A stretch of DNA of 64,000 bases, taken from positions 1 to 64,000 of the forward strand of contig NZ_PQSS01000004.1 of the NCBI RefSeq assembly GCF_002920535.1, written 5' to 3'. Position numbers and translations under genes: made by a program. Source of the stretch: Streptomyces sp. Ru71 (GTDB lineage: Bacteria; Actinomycetota; Actinomycetes; Streptomycetales; Streptomycetaceae). Each line of letters begins with the position of its first letter. The first letter of the stretch is position 1. Under the pieces are notes generated by a model. It saw only the letters and a list, made by a program, of their open reading frames with translations, did not search any database and was not told the DNA's origin. Shown one piece after another: positions 45,101-53,233 of the stretch.

Positions 45101-48100
45101 CCGACGAGATCGCCTACACCAAGTCCTCCGGCAGCAACAGCGACGACACCCGCACCGAGCGGATCGTCAAGACGCACACGACGTACGAGTCCACCTACGG
45201 CCTGCCCGTGCTGGTGGAGTCGCTCGGCGACACCGGCAAGACCGGCGACGAGTCGTGCACCAAGTCCGAGTACGTCCACAACACGGCCAAGAACCTGATC
45301 GGCCTGTCCAAGCAGGTCCTGGTCTCGCCGACCACCTGCGCGGCCGCCGACTTCGCCAACCTCGGCTCGCTCAGCAGCGGCACCCGTACCGCCTACGACG
45401 GCCAGGGCTACGGCGTCGCGCTCGCCGACACCACCAAGGGCGAGGCGTCCGAGACCTGGTCGATCAACGGCGCGGGCACGGGCTGGCAGTCCGACGGCAC
45501 GACCGAGTTCGATGCCATAGGCCGGGTCACCCGCACCACCGACACGGACCACAAGACGTCGGGCCTGCTCACCTACGAGCCGGCCAACGGCCAGGTCTTC
45601 AAGGTGACCGAGACCAACGCCCTCGGTCACTCCGAGGTCCGTGAGATCGAGCCCGGTCGTGGCACCACGACCAAGACGACGGACGCCAACAACCACGTCA
45701 CCCAGGCCGAGTTCGACCCTCTGGGCCGCCTTGAGAAGGCCTGGTCGGCGGACCGCGCCCCGTCCGACACGGCCGTGCCGGACTTCAAGGCCGTCTACAC
45801 CGTGCCCGAGTACAAGGAGGGCGAGGACCGCAAGCCGTCCTACGTCACCACGTACACGCGCGGCTACAACGACCACATCGAGACCTCCGTCACCCTCTAC
45901 GACGGCCTCGGCCGCGAACGGCAGCAGCAGGAGGAGGCGGACGGCGGCGGCTGGCTGATCACCGACACGCTCTACAACAGCTCCGGTGAGGTCTGGCAGA
46001 CCAACAACGCCTACCTGACCTTCGAGGCCAAGCCGGGCGAGCTGTTCACCCCGGAGGCCGACACTCAGGTCCCCAACATCACGCGCTACACCTACGACGG
46101 CTCCGGCCGCGTGCTGCAGGAGACCCCGGTCCTCAAGGTCGCCGACCCGCTGACGGGCGAGGCCGTCTCCAAGGAGGTCCCGGAACGGGCCATCCGCTAC
46201 GAGTACGGCCTGGACTGGTCGAAGGTGAACAACCCGCAGGGCGTCTCGTCCTACCGGGTCTACACCGACGCCCTCGGCCGCACCCAGCGCGTGGACACCT
46301 TCAACCCGGCGGCGCCCGACGGTTTCACGTCGATGCGCTACCAGTACGACACCCGCGGCCAGCTGGTGAAGGCGGTCAACTCCGCCGACGCCACGCACGC
46401 GTGGACGTGGACGTACGACCACCGCGGCAACATGGAGACCGCGACGGACCCGGACACGGGCACGACGCGGACGGCGTACGACAGCCACGACCGGCCGTTG
46501 ACCACGACCAACCAGCGCGGCACGGTCTGGAACGGCTACGACGCCATCTCCCGCCCGACCGAGCAGCGCCTGAACAACGCGACCGGCACCCTGCTGGCCA
46601 ACTTCACCTACGACCTGGCGCCCGGCGGCAAGGGCATGCCCTACACCGCCACCCGCTACACCGACGGTGAGGCCTACACCCAGCAGGTCGACGGCTACAC
46701 CAAGGACTACCAGCCGACCTCGACCACGCTGACCCTGCCGGACAGCCTGGCCTCCACCTGGGGCCTGGACAAGTCGTACACGTACTCCCACCAGTACAGC
46801 GACAACGGCATGGTGGAGAGCTCCACGCTGCCGAAGATCGGCAAGCTCGCCTCCGAGAAGCTGGTCGTCCGGTACAACAAGGACGGCAAGCCGCTGTCCC
46901 TGTCCGGCAAGGACTGGTACGGCTCCGAGACCGTCTACGACCCCTACGGCCAGGTGCTGCGCTCCACGCTCGGCGCCCAGCCCTACCGGGTGTGGACGCA
47001 GAACACTTTCGACGAGTCCAGCGGTGAGCTGAAGGACCAGCAGGTCTACCGGGAGAAGGGCGCCACCAACGGCGGCGACACCTCCCTGCTCCCCGGCAAC
47101 CTCGTCTCCAAGCGCTCCTACACCTACGACCCCTCCGGCAACGTCACCTCCATCAAGGAGGGGGCCACCGGCATCGACGAGCGCCAGTGCTTCGTCTACG
47201 ACCCGCTGGGCCAGCTCAAGACGGCCTGGACCGCCAAGGACCAGTCCACCTGCACCGCTCCGAAGAACGCCGACGGCTCGCTCAACGTGGCCCCCGGCAC
47301 CGACAAGTCCGGCTACTGGCAGGAGTACGAGTACGACCTCCTCGGCAACCGCACCAAGCTGACCGAGAAGGACCTCACCGGCAACACCGCCAAGGACGCC
47401 ACGACCACCTACGCCTACGGCAAGGCCGACGGCACCCAGCCTCACACGCTGACCAAGGTGTCCAAGACCTACACCACGCCGGCCGGCGCGCAGGTCAAGG
47501 CCGAGGCGGAGCGTCTGTACGAGCTCACCGGCGAGACCAAGTCCGTCACCTCCCTCCAGAACGGCGACAAGCAGTCGCTGACCTGGACCTATGACGGCAA
47601 GGTCGACCGCATCACGGGCGCGGGCAGCGGCGGCAAGACCCCGTACGTGGGCCTTGCCGACAAGTGCCTGGACCTCAAGGGCGGCCTCGCGGTCGCGGCG
47701 ACGGCGATCCAGCTGTACGCCTGCAACGCCTCACCGGCGCAGAACTGGCGCTTCAGCCAGACCCCGGGCGGGACCAACCCCGACCAGGGCACGCTGAACG
47801 TCTACGACAAGTGGTGCGTCCAGCCCGCCGCCAACACCGCGGGGTCGGCCGTCCAGCTGCAGAAGTGCGACGGCTCGGCCGGCCAGGAGCTCAAGCGCAA
47901 CGCCTCCGGTCAGCTCACCCACGTGGTGTCGGGCCTGTGCCTGGCGGTCCAGGGCGCCAACTCGGCGAACTCGACCCCGGTCGTGCTCGCCACCTGTGAC
48001 GGCACCAAGGCCGAGCAACTCTGGTTGCCGCAGAACGACACCCGCTACATCTACGGCCCCGACGGCTCCGCCCTGCTGACCATCAAGGGCAAGCAGGCCA

Positions 48101-50094
48101 CGCTCAACCTGGGCGAGGCCGAGGTCACCGTCCAGAAGGGCGGCGTCCTGGTCAACACCCAGCGCACCTACTCCTCGGCCGGCGGCGCGGTCATGCGCTA
48201 CGCGTACGGCACCGGCGCCGAGAAGCTGGTCGCGATCACCGGTGACCACCAGGGCACCACGTACGCGGAGGTCGCCCTCGACGGCGGCATGTCGGTGCGC
48301 ATCCGCAAGCAGGACCCGTTCGGCAACCAGCGCGGCGCCGACACAATCGGCGTCAACCGGCAGTCGCACACCGGGTTCCTGGGTGCGGCCGAGGACAGCG
48401 CCACGGGCTTCGTCCAGCTGGGCGCCCGGATGTACGACCCGGTGGTGGGACGCTTCCTGTCCGCCGACCCGGTGCTGGACCTCAACGACGTCCTGCAGTC
48501 CAACGGGTACGCCTACGCGCACAACAACCCGGTGACCTTCTCCGACCCGTCGGGTGAGGCCATCTCGCTGACGGCCTCGGAGCGGGCCGCGGCCCTCGCC
48601 GGCGCGGGCCTGTCGGCGGCGCAGGTCGCGCAGGCCCAGGCCATGATGGGCAAGTCCTTGACCTCGGTGATCCTGGCCGTGGCGTGGGAGACGCTGAAGG
48701 ACTTCATCGGCATCAACGACGCCATGGCGTGCTTCGGCGGTGACATGTGGTCCTGCGTCGGCATCGTGGTCGACGCGATCCCGTGGACCAAGCTCGGCAA
48801 GATCCCGTCGGTGATCAAGGCCGTCAAGCGCACCATCAAGGCGGTCGAGTCCTTCCGCGCGGCCAAGAAGGCGGCGGAACTCGTTCTGAAGGCGGCCAAG
48901 GCGGCCGAAGCCGCAGCGCTGAGAGCCAAGAAACTCGCCATCGAGCGAGCGAAGAAGCTGGCAGCGCAGAGAGCGAAGAAGAAAGCGGCCGAAGCAGCCA
49001 AACGAACAGCCGACAAGGCGGCGGCAGCCGCCAGGAAGACCGGTAACCCCCGCCACAAGGCGGCCCAGGCCAAGGCGGCCCCGAAGTCGTCGTCGCACAG
49101 CGGTGGCGGCAAGGGCGGCGGTGGCAAGGGCAGCGGCAAGGGCGGCGGCGGCAGCGGCGGCTCCAAGCCCGGCGGCAAGTCCGGCGGCTCCTCCAAGAAC
49201 AACGGAGGCTCCAGCGGCAGCGGCGGTTCCGGCAAGGTCGACGGTGACGGCGACACCTGCAACAGCTTCGTCCCCGGCACCAAGGTCCTGATGGCCGACG
49301 GCACCACCAAGCCGATCGAGAAGGTCAAGACCGGCGACAAGGTCGTCACGACCGACCCGAAGACGGGTGAGCGCCGGATCGAGACGGTCACGGCCGAGAT
49401 CAAGGGCCACGGCCTGAAGCACCTGGTCAAGGTCGTGATCGACACCGACGGCTCGAAGGGGAACAAGACGGCCCAGGTCACCGCGACCGACGGCCACCCC
49501 TTCTGGGTCCCGGGGCTGCACGCCTGGGTCATGGCCACCGACCTGCGCGCCGGCCAGTGGCTGCAGACCAGCGCGGGCACCTACGTGCAGGTCGCGGCGA
49601 TCGAGCGGTGGACGGCCGCTGTAGCGACGGTCCACAACCTCACCGTCAGTGACGTCCACACGTACTACGTGGTCGCGGGCGGTACTTCGGTCCTGGTCCA
49701 CAACTGCAACAACGTGGCGCTCGGGTACCAGAAGTCGGGCACCGCCAAGTGGGCCGAGAGCGAAGGCTTCACCCACTACATGGACCCGAAGTACATTAAC
49801 GACTGGAGCACGCACGTCAGGAACGCCATCGACGATCCCGACACCGTGATCCACGTGTACATGGAGGACTTCGAGGGAGGCTTCGAGGGCATGGCCACGC
49901 GGGGCCTCGCGGGCGGAAAGGGCGTTCACGCGACGCAGCAGGAAATGGCCTGGATCGCCCGAGCCGTGATCGGCGGACGGAGATCCTGGAACAACGTCCG
50001 GTTCTACGACAGGAACGGCCGCGTCGACGTGGACGAGCCCATGTGGCACGAGGGCAAGTGGTACACCGCGTGGACCCTGGAGTGGGCTCCCTGA
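42178..50094 (+). CDS. SpvB/Rhs polymorphic toxin with ricin lectin, Hint domain and C-terminal toxin
   Basis: This is a 2638-residue secreted protein. A basic N-terminus (SQRRRRRQSRAA) leads into a signal helix ending TEAWA. Residues about 330-405 are SpvB-like (SYSYDVQ-type segment, MPKISLGYSSQSVDG). Rhs/YD repeats fill about 1000-1820. A ricin-B lectin interrupts at 1822-1950 (KCLDLKGG, WCVQPA, LCLAVQGA, QNW and QLW motifs). The Rhs core ends at RMYDPVVGRFLSADP near 2085-2098. A Lys/Ala helix, a Gly linker and a Hint domain (C2361 in CNSFVPGTKVLM to VHNC2510) precede a unique 128-residue tail. The Hint domain would cleave to release the tail as the toxin. The ATG at 42178 is the most plausible start; GTG 42162 is possible. 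Confidence 0.88.
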   Translation: MRAQSPPSWLGRWRPAATESQRRRRRQSRAATVLLLSTALLVTSLGTEAWAIPGPGMNREEVKLPDLPEPTALDADEEAEKNLTTAPEVPIDPYAPTAVTPWAADTGVATLAADATPGTTVPVDDLPIAVGVPVGTDPAAIDGTWKVDLAAPTASQDANVSGMIMKVTPPADADPTAQVSIAVDTTSFADLYGPQAADRFGLVLLPNCVMDAPDTGDCAPDSGTTTMSGKTEVQPERLRSSVKVVPADKAPTKTKAAKKAGKRKILTGSVPVGDLLGGDAGATTSGASVRTASYKSGDVLPVVDASGPQVIGAMDTGASASGDFTASPLLSSGDWAAGSSSGAFTYSYDVQVPETAGGLMPKISLGYSSQSVDGRTSATNNQASWIGDGWDYNPGSITRTYANCREDSKKDGSNNKTHRTADLCWGSMNATLSLGGMTTELVWDKTQGKWFTANGDGSKIERLTSTDNGNGAYKGEYWVVTTKDGTRYHFGLNKLPNWTSGQPTTDSVLTVPVYGNHDGEDCYKAGDWAHSWCTQGWRWNLDYVEDIHGNAMSLWWKKAQNYYARNFDFKAPVVYDRDGWLDHIDYGQRKDTLFSATAPARVNFTVAERCIDEGTLTCSDANFEDKDPGKYRIWYDTPADLNCKQVTSTYKTKCWNAGPSFWSRKRLVQIQTSAQRRTDTTARQVVDRYTLTQSFPVLKTGPNTALWLESVQRTGYARNGSTDRSVTMNAVRFESNAEDMPNRVMRPNDPRPGFSRLRIARVINEYGGETVVTYKKAEGDCATGTNLPDKKDTAALKANTRLCYPSFWSPDPEVEDIDWFHKYVVESIEELPNVDGAFATKTAYQYKNPGWKLADQEFTKKSTRTYSQFAGVEQTTVITGTDDATIGSKRSKAVTRFFRGMGDTVSMKDITGTEIAKDREAFAGRIAEELDYDNATDADTEWVSRSITVPEATELAHRDRDDGLDPLRAWRVTEPDEIAYTKSSGSNSDDTRTERIVKTHTTYESTYGLPVLVESLGDTGKTGDESCTKSEYVHNTAKNLIGLSKQVLVSPTTCAAADFANLGSLSSGTRTAYDGQGYGVALADTTKGEASETWSINGAGTGWQSDGTTEFDAIGRVTRTTDTDHKTSGLLTYEPANGQVFKVTETNALGHSEVREIEPGRGTTTKTTDANNHVTQAEFDPLGRLEKAWSADRAPSDTAVPDFKAVYTVPEYKEGEDRKPSYVTTYTRGYNDHIETSVTLYDGLGRERQQQEEADGGGWLITDTLYNSSGEVWQTNNAYLTFEAKPGELFTPEADTQVPNITRYTYDGSGRVLQETPVLKVADPLTGEAVSKEVPERAIRYEYGLDWSKVNNPQGVSSYRVYTDALGRTQRVDTFNPAAPDGFTSMRYQYDTRGQLVKAVNSADATHAWTWTYDHRGNMETATDPDTGTTRTAYDSHDRPLTTTNQRGTVWNGYDAISRPTEQRLNNATGTLLANFTYDLAPGGKGMPYTATRYTDGEAYTQQVDGYTKDYQPTSTTLTLPDSLASTWGLDKSYTYSHQYSDNGMVESSTLPKIGKLASEKLVVRYNKDGKPLSLSGKDWYGSETVYDPYGQVLRSTLGAQPYRVWTQNTFDESSGELKDQQVYREKGATNGGDTSLLPGNLVSKRSYTYDPSGNVTSIKEGATGIDERQCFVYDPLGQLKTAWTAKDQSTCTAPKNADGSLNVAPGTDKSGYWQEYEYDLLGNRTKLTEKDLTGNTAKDATTTYAYGKADGTQPHTLTKVSKTYTTPAGAQVKAEAERLYELTGETKSVTSLQNGDKQSLTWTYDGKVDRITGAGSGGKTPYVGLADKCLDLKGGLAVAATAIQLYACNASPAQNWRFSQTPGGTNPDQGTLNVYDKWCVQPAANTAGSAVQLQKCDGSAGQELKRNASGQLTHVVSGLCLAVQGANSANSTPVVLATCDGTKAEQLWLPQNDTRYIYGPDGSALLTIKGKQATLNLGEAEVTVQKGGVLVNTQRTYSSAGGAVMRYAYGTGAEKLVAITGDHQGTTYAEVALDGGMSVRIRKQDPFGNQRGADTIGVNRQSHTGFLGAAEDSATGFVQLGARMYDPVVGRFLSADPVLDLNDVLQSNGYAYAHNNPVTFSDPSGEAISLTASERAAALAGAGLSAAQVAQAQAMMGKSLTSVILAVAWETLKDFIGINDAMACFGGDMWSCVGIVVDAIPWTKLGKIPSVIKAVKRTIKAVESFRAAKKAAELVLKAAKAAEAAALRAKKLAIERAKKLAAQRAKKKAAEAAKRTADKAAAAARKTGNPRHKAAQAKAAPKSSSHSGGGKGGGGKGSGKGGGGSGGSKPGGKSGGSSKNNGGSSGSGGSGKVDGDGDTCNSFVPGTKVLMADGTTKPIEKVKTGDKVVTTDPKTGERRIETVTAEIKGHGLKHLVKVVIDTDGSKGNKTAQVTATDGHPFWVPGLHAWVMATDLRAGQWLQTSAGTYVQVAAIERWTAAVATVHNLTVSDVHTYYVVAGGTSVLVHNCNNVALGYQKSGTAKWAESEGFTHYMDPKYINDWSTHVRNAIDDPDTVIHVYMEDFEGGFEGMATRGLAGGKGVHATQQEMAWIARAVIGGRRSWNNVRFYDRNGRVDVDEPMWHEGKWYTAWTLEWAP

Positions 50095-50825
50095 TGACGG
50101 ACCCCATCGGCCCGTCGGACCCCGCGGGGTCCGACGCCTCCGCCGAGGACTCCCGTCTTCGGTACTACCCCGATCTCGTCGAGAACGGGGGGCTCCGGCC
50201 GGCGATCCTCGCGATCGCCGGCGGGCGCCGCACCCAGCTCGGTGTCCCCACGGCAGAGCCGACCCCGTCGGCCTCGCCGTGGGGCACGGCCGAGTTCAGC
50301 TCGCCACGGGGAGCCATGCGGGTCGTCCTCGGGTACGGGGTCCGCAGGTTCGCCGTCTCCCTGGACGGCCAGGGGCACGTCTGGGCGAGCGGCAGCACCA
50401 CCGACCTGTCCCAGGTGGTCGACGTACTGGTCGCCTGGCGGCAGGGTGCCGGCTTGAGGGAACTCGCCGAGCGGTTCCCCTTCATGGAGCCCGGCAGGCT
50501 GAGCCAGGCCTACGAGGACGGCAACCCCGTCCAGGCCCAGTGGGACGCGGTCATCGGTGACGACGCCTTCCGCATGTACCGGGAAGTGCTGCTGGCCCTG
50601 CGCGAACAGGCGGGTCTGCGCACGTTCTTCCCGTACGTGTCCCACTGGACCCTGCACCTGGACCAGGACCCCCAGGACGCCGAGGCGCAGGAGATCCTGA
50701 TGCGGCCGGTGACCGACGGCGAGGGCTTCGTCGTCTGGTCGTCCGACGCTCCGGAACGACAGCGGGAGGTGCGCGCCCTGGACGACGTGGTGCGCACGGT
50801 CCTGTCGCTGGCGGGCGAGCTCTAG
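50094..50825 (+). CDS. Candidate immunity protein, DUF6193-like
   Basis: This is a 243-residue soluble protein whose ATG overlaps the Rhs stop codon by 1 nt (TGATG), so toxin and partner are co-translated. The region VWASGSTTDLSQVVDVLVAWRQG, LRELAERFPFMEPG and FFPYVSHWTLHLDQD strongly recalls the DUF6193 family of Streptomyces, based on memory of the family pattern. It has no signal peptide, fitting cytoplasmic protection. In polymorphic toxin systems the gene immediately after the toxin is almost always the immunity gene; the function is inferred from that rule. Confidence 0.75.
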   Translation: MTDPIGPSDPAGSDASAEDSRLRYYPDLVENGGLRPAILAIAGGRRTQLGVPTAEPTPSASPWGTAEFSSPRGAMRVVLGYGVRRFAVSLDGQGHVWASGSTTDLSQVVDVLVAWRQGAGLRELAERFPFMEPGRLSQAYEDGNPVQAQWDAVIGDDAFRMYREVLLALREQAGLRTFFPYVSHWTLHLDQDPQDAEAQEILMRPVTDGEGFVVWSSDAPERQREVRALDDVVRTVLSLAGEL

Positions 50826-50843
50826 AACCGCCTCACGCGCACC

Positions 50844-50885
50844 CCGAAGGCCCCGCCGAATGGAGACATTCGGCGGGGCCTTCGG
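50844..50885 (+). terminator. Long GNRA-loop hairpin terminator of the toxin-immunity operon
   Basis: A perfect 19-bp stem beginning CCGAAGGCCCCGCCG closes a GAGA tetraloop, 19 bp after the immunity stop. It isolates the toxin operon from the sulfatase unit. Confidence 0.88.
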
Positions 50886-50984
50886 CTTGGACGGTGCCAG
50901 AGCCGCTCAGGCGTCCGGAGCACCCGCGGCCCCACCCGAGCCGCGGCGCCACGTGAACGCGCTGTGAAACCGCTCCGTCACGTA

Positions 50985-51013
50985 TTGACGCCCACCCCCG
51001 CCCCTGACACCGT
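50985..51013 (+). promoter_or_regulatory. Probable promoter of the cysteine leader and sulfatase
   Basis: TTGACG (50985-50990) and CACCGT (51008-51013) are 17 bp apart, and the leader ATG follows 8 nt later. The -10 is weak, but geometry predicts a leaderless leader-peptide mRNA. No other likely promoter lies between the terminator at 50885 and the sulfatase. Confidence 0.5.
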
Positions 51014-51021
51014 GCGTGATC

Positions 51022-51117
51022 ATGAGGCTCTCCGCTGTCCGCACAGGGGTGTGCGTCGCGCTCGTGGCGCGACGCCATGTCGACCTGTGCCGTCAGGCCA
51101 GCGCGATCTGTAGCTGA
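51022..51117 (+). CDS. Cysteine-containing leader peptide upstream of the sulfatase
   Basis: This 31-residue frame ends RRHVDLCRQASAICS and has three Cys codons. The RRHVDLxR core is the hallmark of the short "putative leader peptides" found before sulfur-metabolism genes in streptomycetes. There is no Shine-Dalgarno; the ATG is close to the predicted transcription start. A small hairpin GCCGTG...CACGGC (51155-51179) lies between it and the sulfatase ATG. It probably senses cysteinyl-tRNA supply, raising sulfatase expression when cysteine is short. Confidence 0.8.
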   Translation: MRLSAVRTGVCVALVARRHVDLCRQASAICS

Positions 51118-51197
51118 CTCTCCTTCCTCTTCCTTTCCTCTCCCGTTCGGCTTTGCCGTGCCCCGCCGTGGGTCACGGCTGTCCTTGAGGACCCTCC

Positions 51198-52589
51198 ATG
51201 CCCGAAATATCCCGTCGCGCTTTCACCGGTCTCGTCGGTGGCGGTGCCGTCACCGCCGTCGCCGGTACGGCCTCCGGCGCCGAGGCCGCGCCGCCCACCG
51301 AGCGGCCCTTCCGTGCCCGCCCCGGCGCGCGCCCCGGCAAGCGCCCCAACATCCTGTTCGTCTTCGCCGACGACCTCGGCTGGGCCGACCTGTCCGTCTA
51401 CGGCGCCCCGCACATCAGGACACCGAACCTGGACCGGCTCGCCGCGCAGGGGGTGCGGTTCACCGACGCCTACTCGGGCTCGGCGACCTGCTCCCCGACC
51501 CGGTTCAGTCTCTACACCGGCCGTTTCCCGGGCCGTACCAAGGGCGGGCTCGCCGAGCCCATCGCCAACCGCAGCCAGGGCCTCGACCCGCACCACCCCA
51601 CCCTCGCCTCGCTGCTGAAGAAGGCGGGCTACTCCACCGCGCTGATCGGCAAGTGGCACTGCGGCTGGCTGCCCGACTACAGCCCGACCAAGTCCGGCTG
51701 GGACGAGTTCTTCGGCAACTTCGGCGGCGCCCTGGAGTACTTCTCCAAGCTGGGCCAGCTCGGCGACTACGACCTGTACGAGGGCGACGCCACCTACCAG
51801 GACCTGCGCTACTACACGACCGTGCTGACCGAGCGGGCCGTGGAGTTCGTCGGCCGGCGGCACGAGCGGCCCTGGCTGCTGAACCTCAACTTCACCACCC
51901 CGCACTGGCCGTGGCTCACGGAGGAGGACGAGGAGACCGGCGCCGAGATCGCCGCGAAGATCCGCACCGGGAACGTGCTCGGCGCGCTGCTGCACAACGA
52001 CGGCGGCTCGGTGGAGAAGTACAAGGAGATGGTGGAGAGCCTGGACGCGGCCGTCGGCGAGGTGCTGGCCGCGCTGCGCCGCTCCGGACAGGAGGACGAC
52101 ACCGTCGTGGTGTTCTCCTCCGACAACGGCGGCGAGCGCTTCTCCTACCAGTGGCCGCTCAGCGGCGCGAAGGCCTCGCTGCTGGAGGGCGGTATCCGGG
52201 TCCCGACGATCCTGCGCTGGCCGGCCCGCGTCGACGGCCGTCAGGTCAGCCATGTCCCCGTGTACACACCGGACTGGACGGCGACCCTGCTCCAGCTGGC
52301 CGGTGCCCGCCCCGACCCGGCGTACCCGCTGGACGGCCACAGCCTGGCCGGGTACCTGCTGAACGGCGAGGAGGTGCCGCAGCGGGACCTGTTCTGGCGG
52401 GTGCGCGGCAACCGGGCCCTTCGGCGCGGCGACCTCAAGTACTACCGGGACGCGGCCGGCAAGGACCACCTGTTCGACCTCGCCGCCGATGCCCGCGAAC
52501 AGGCCGATCTGGCTCCCGACCGGCCGGAGTTGCTCGCCGAGCTGAAGGCGGCCTGGGAGAAGGTGGACGCGACGCTGCTGCCGTACTAG
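51198..52589 (+). CDS. Tat-exported sulfatase (arylsulfatase family)
   Basis: This 463-residue protein begins MPEISRRAFTGLVGGGAV, a twin-arginine signal, and has the metal-site FVFADDLGWADLSVYG. The formylglycine motif CSPTR lies in GSATCSPTRFSLYTGRFPGR. GKWHCG, TTPHWPW and FSSDNGGE complete the active site. The Cys is converted by a formylglycine-generating enzyme, not encoded here. It releases sulfate from organic sulfate esters outside the membrane, consistent with control by a cysteine leader. GAGG lies 7 nt before the ATG. Its stop shares CTAG with the convergent response regulator stop. Confidence 0.92.
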   Translation: MPEISRRAFTGLVGGGAVTAVAGTASGAEAAPPTERPFRARPGARPGKRPNILFVFADDLGWADLSVYGAPHIRTPNLDRLAAQGVRFTDAYSGSATCSPTRFSLYTGRFPGRTKGGLAEPIANRSQGLDPHHPTLASLLKKAGYSTALIGKWHCGWLPDYSPTKSGWDEFFGNFGGALEYFSKLGQLGDYDLYEGDATYQDLRYYTTVLTERAVEFVGRRHERPWLLNLNFTTPHWPWLTEEDEETGAEIAAKIRTGNVLGALLHNDGGSVEKYKEMVESLDAAVGEVLAALRRSGQEDDTVVVFSSDNGGERFSYQWPLSGAKASLLEGGIRVPTILRWPARVDGRQVSHVPVYTPDWTATLLQLAGARPDPAYPLDGHSLAGYLLNGEEVPQRDLFWRVRGNRALRRGDLKYYRDAAGKDHLFDLAADAREQADLAPDRPELLAELKAAWEKVDATLLPY

Positions 52590-53233
52590 CCGAGGATGCC
52601 GCGGTCGTAGGCCACCGCCACCGCCGCCGCGCGGTCGTTGACGCCGAGCTTGGCGTACAGATGGGTGAGGTGGGTCTTCACGGTGGCCTCGCTGATGAAC
52701 AACTCGCGGGCGATCTCCTTGTTGGAGGTGCCCCTGGCGACCAGCGCCAGCACCTCCCGCTCGCGGGCGGACAGCGGCTCGTTGCCCGGGGCCCTGGGCG
52801 CGCGGACCGCCGAGACCAGGCGGGAGGCCACCGCCGGGGAGAGCACGGTGCGGCCCTCGGCGGCGGCGCGCACCGCGGTGAACAGCTCCTCGCGGGGCGC
52901 GTCCTTGAGCAGATAGCCGGTGGCGCCCGCCTCGATCGCCGGCAGGGTGTCGGAGTCGGTGTCGTACGTCGTGAGCACCAGCACCCGGGCGCGGGCGCCG
53001 CGCCGGGTCAGCTCCCGGATGGCGTCCACCCCGCCGCCGCCGGGCATCCGCAGGTCCATCAGGATCACGTCGGGGTCGAGGGCGGCGGCGCGCTCGACGG
53101 CCTGCACGCCGTCGGCGGCCTCGCCGAGGACCGTGAATCCGGGGGCGGCGGCGAACATGCCGCGCAGTCCGTCCCGGACCACGGGGTGGTCGTCGACGAT
53201 CAGCAGGGAGATGGCGGGCGCTTCATCGGTCAT
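52586..53233 (-). CDS. NarL/LuxR-type response regulator
   Basis: This 215-residue protein has a receiver domain (LLIVDDHPVVRDGLRG, phospho-Asp in VILMDLRMPG, Lys in GYLLKDAP) and a LuxR HTH (LSAREREVLALVARGTSNKEIARELFISEATVKTHLTHLYAKL). It overlaps the kinase gene by 11 nt. The pair follows an ABC-2 transporter on the same strand, so it most likely controls that transporter. Confidence 0.9.
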   Translation of the reverse strand: MTDEAPAISLLIVDDHPVVRDGLRGMFAAAPGFTVLGEAADGVQAVERAAALDPDVILMDLRMPGGGGVDAIRELTRRGARARVLVLTTYDTDSDTLPAIEAGATGYLLKDAPREELFTAVRAAAEGRTVLSPAVASRLVSAVRAPRAPGNEPLSAREREVLALVARGTSNKEIARELFISEATVKTHLTHLYAKLGVNDRAAAVAVAYDRGILG

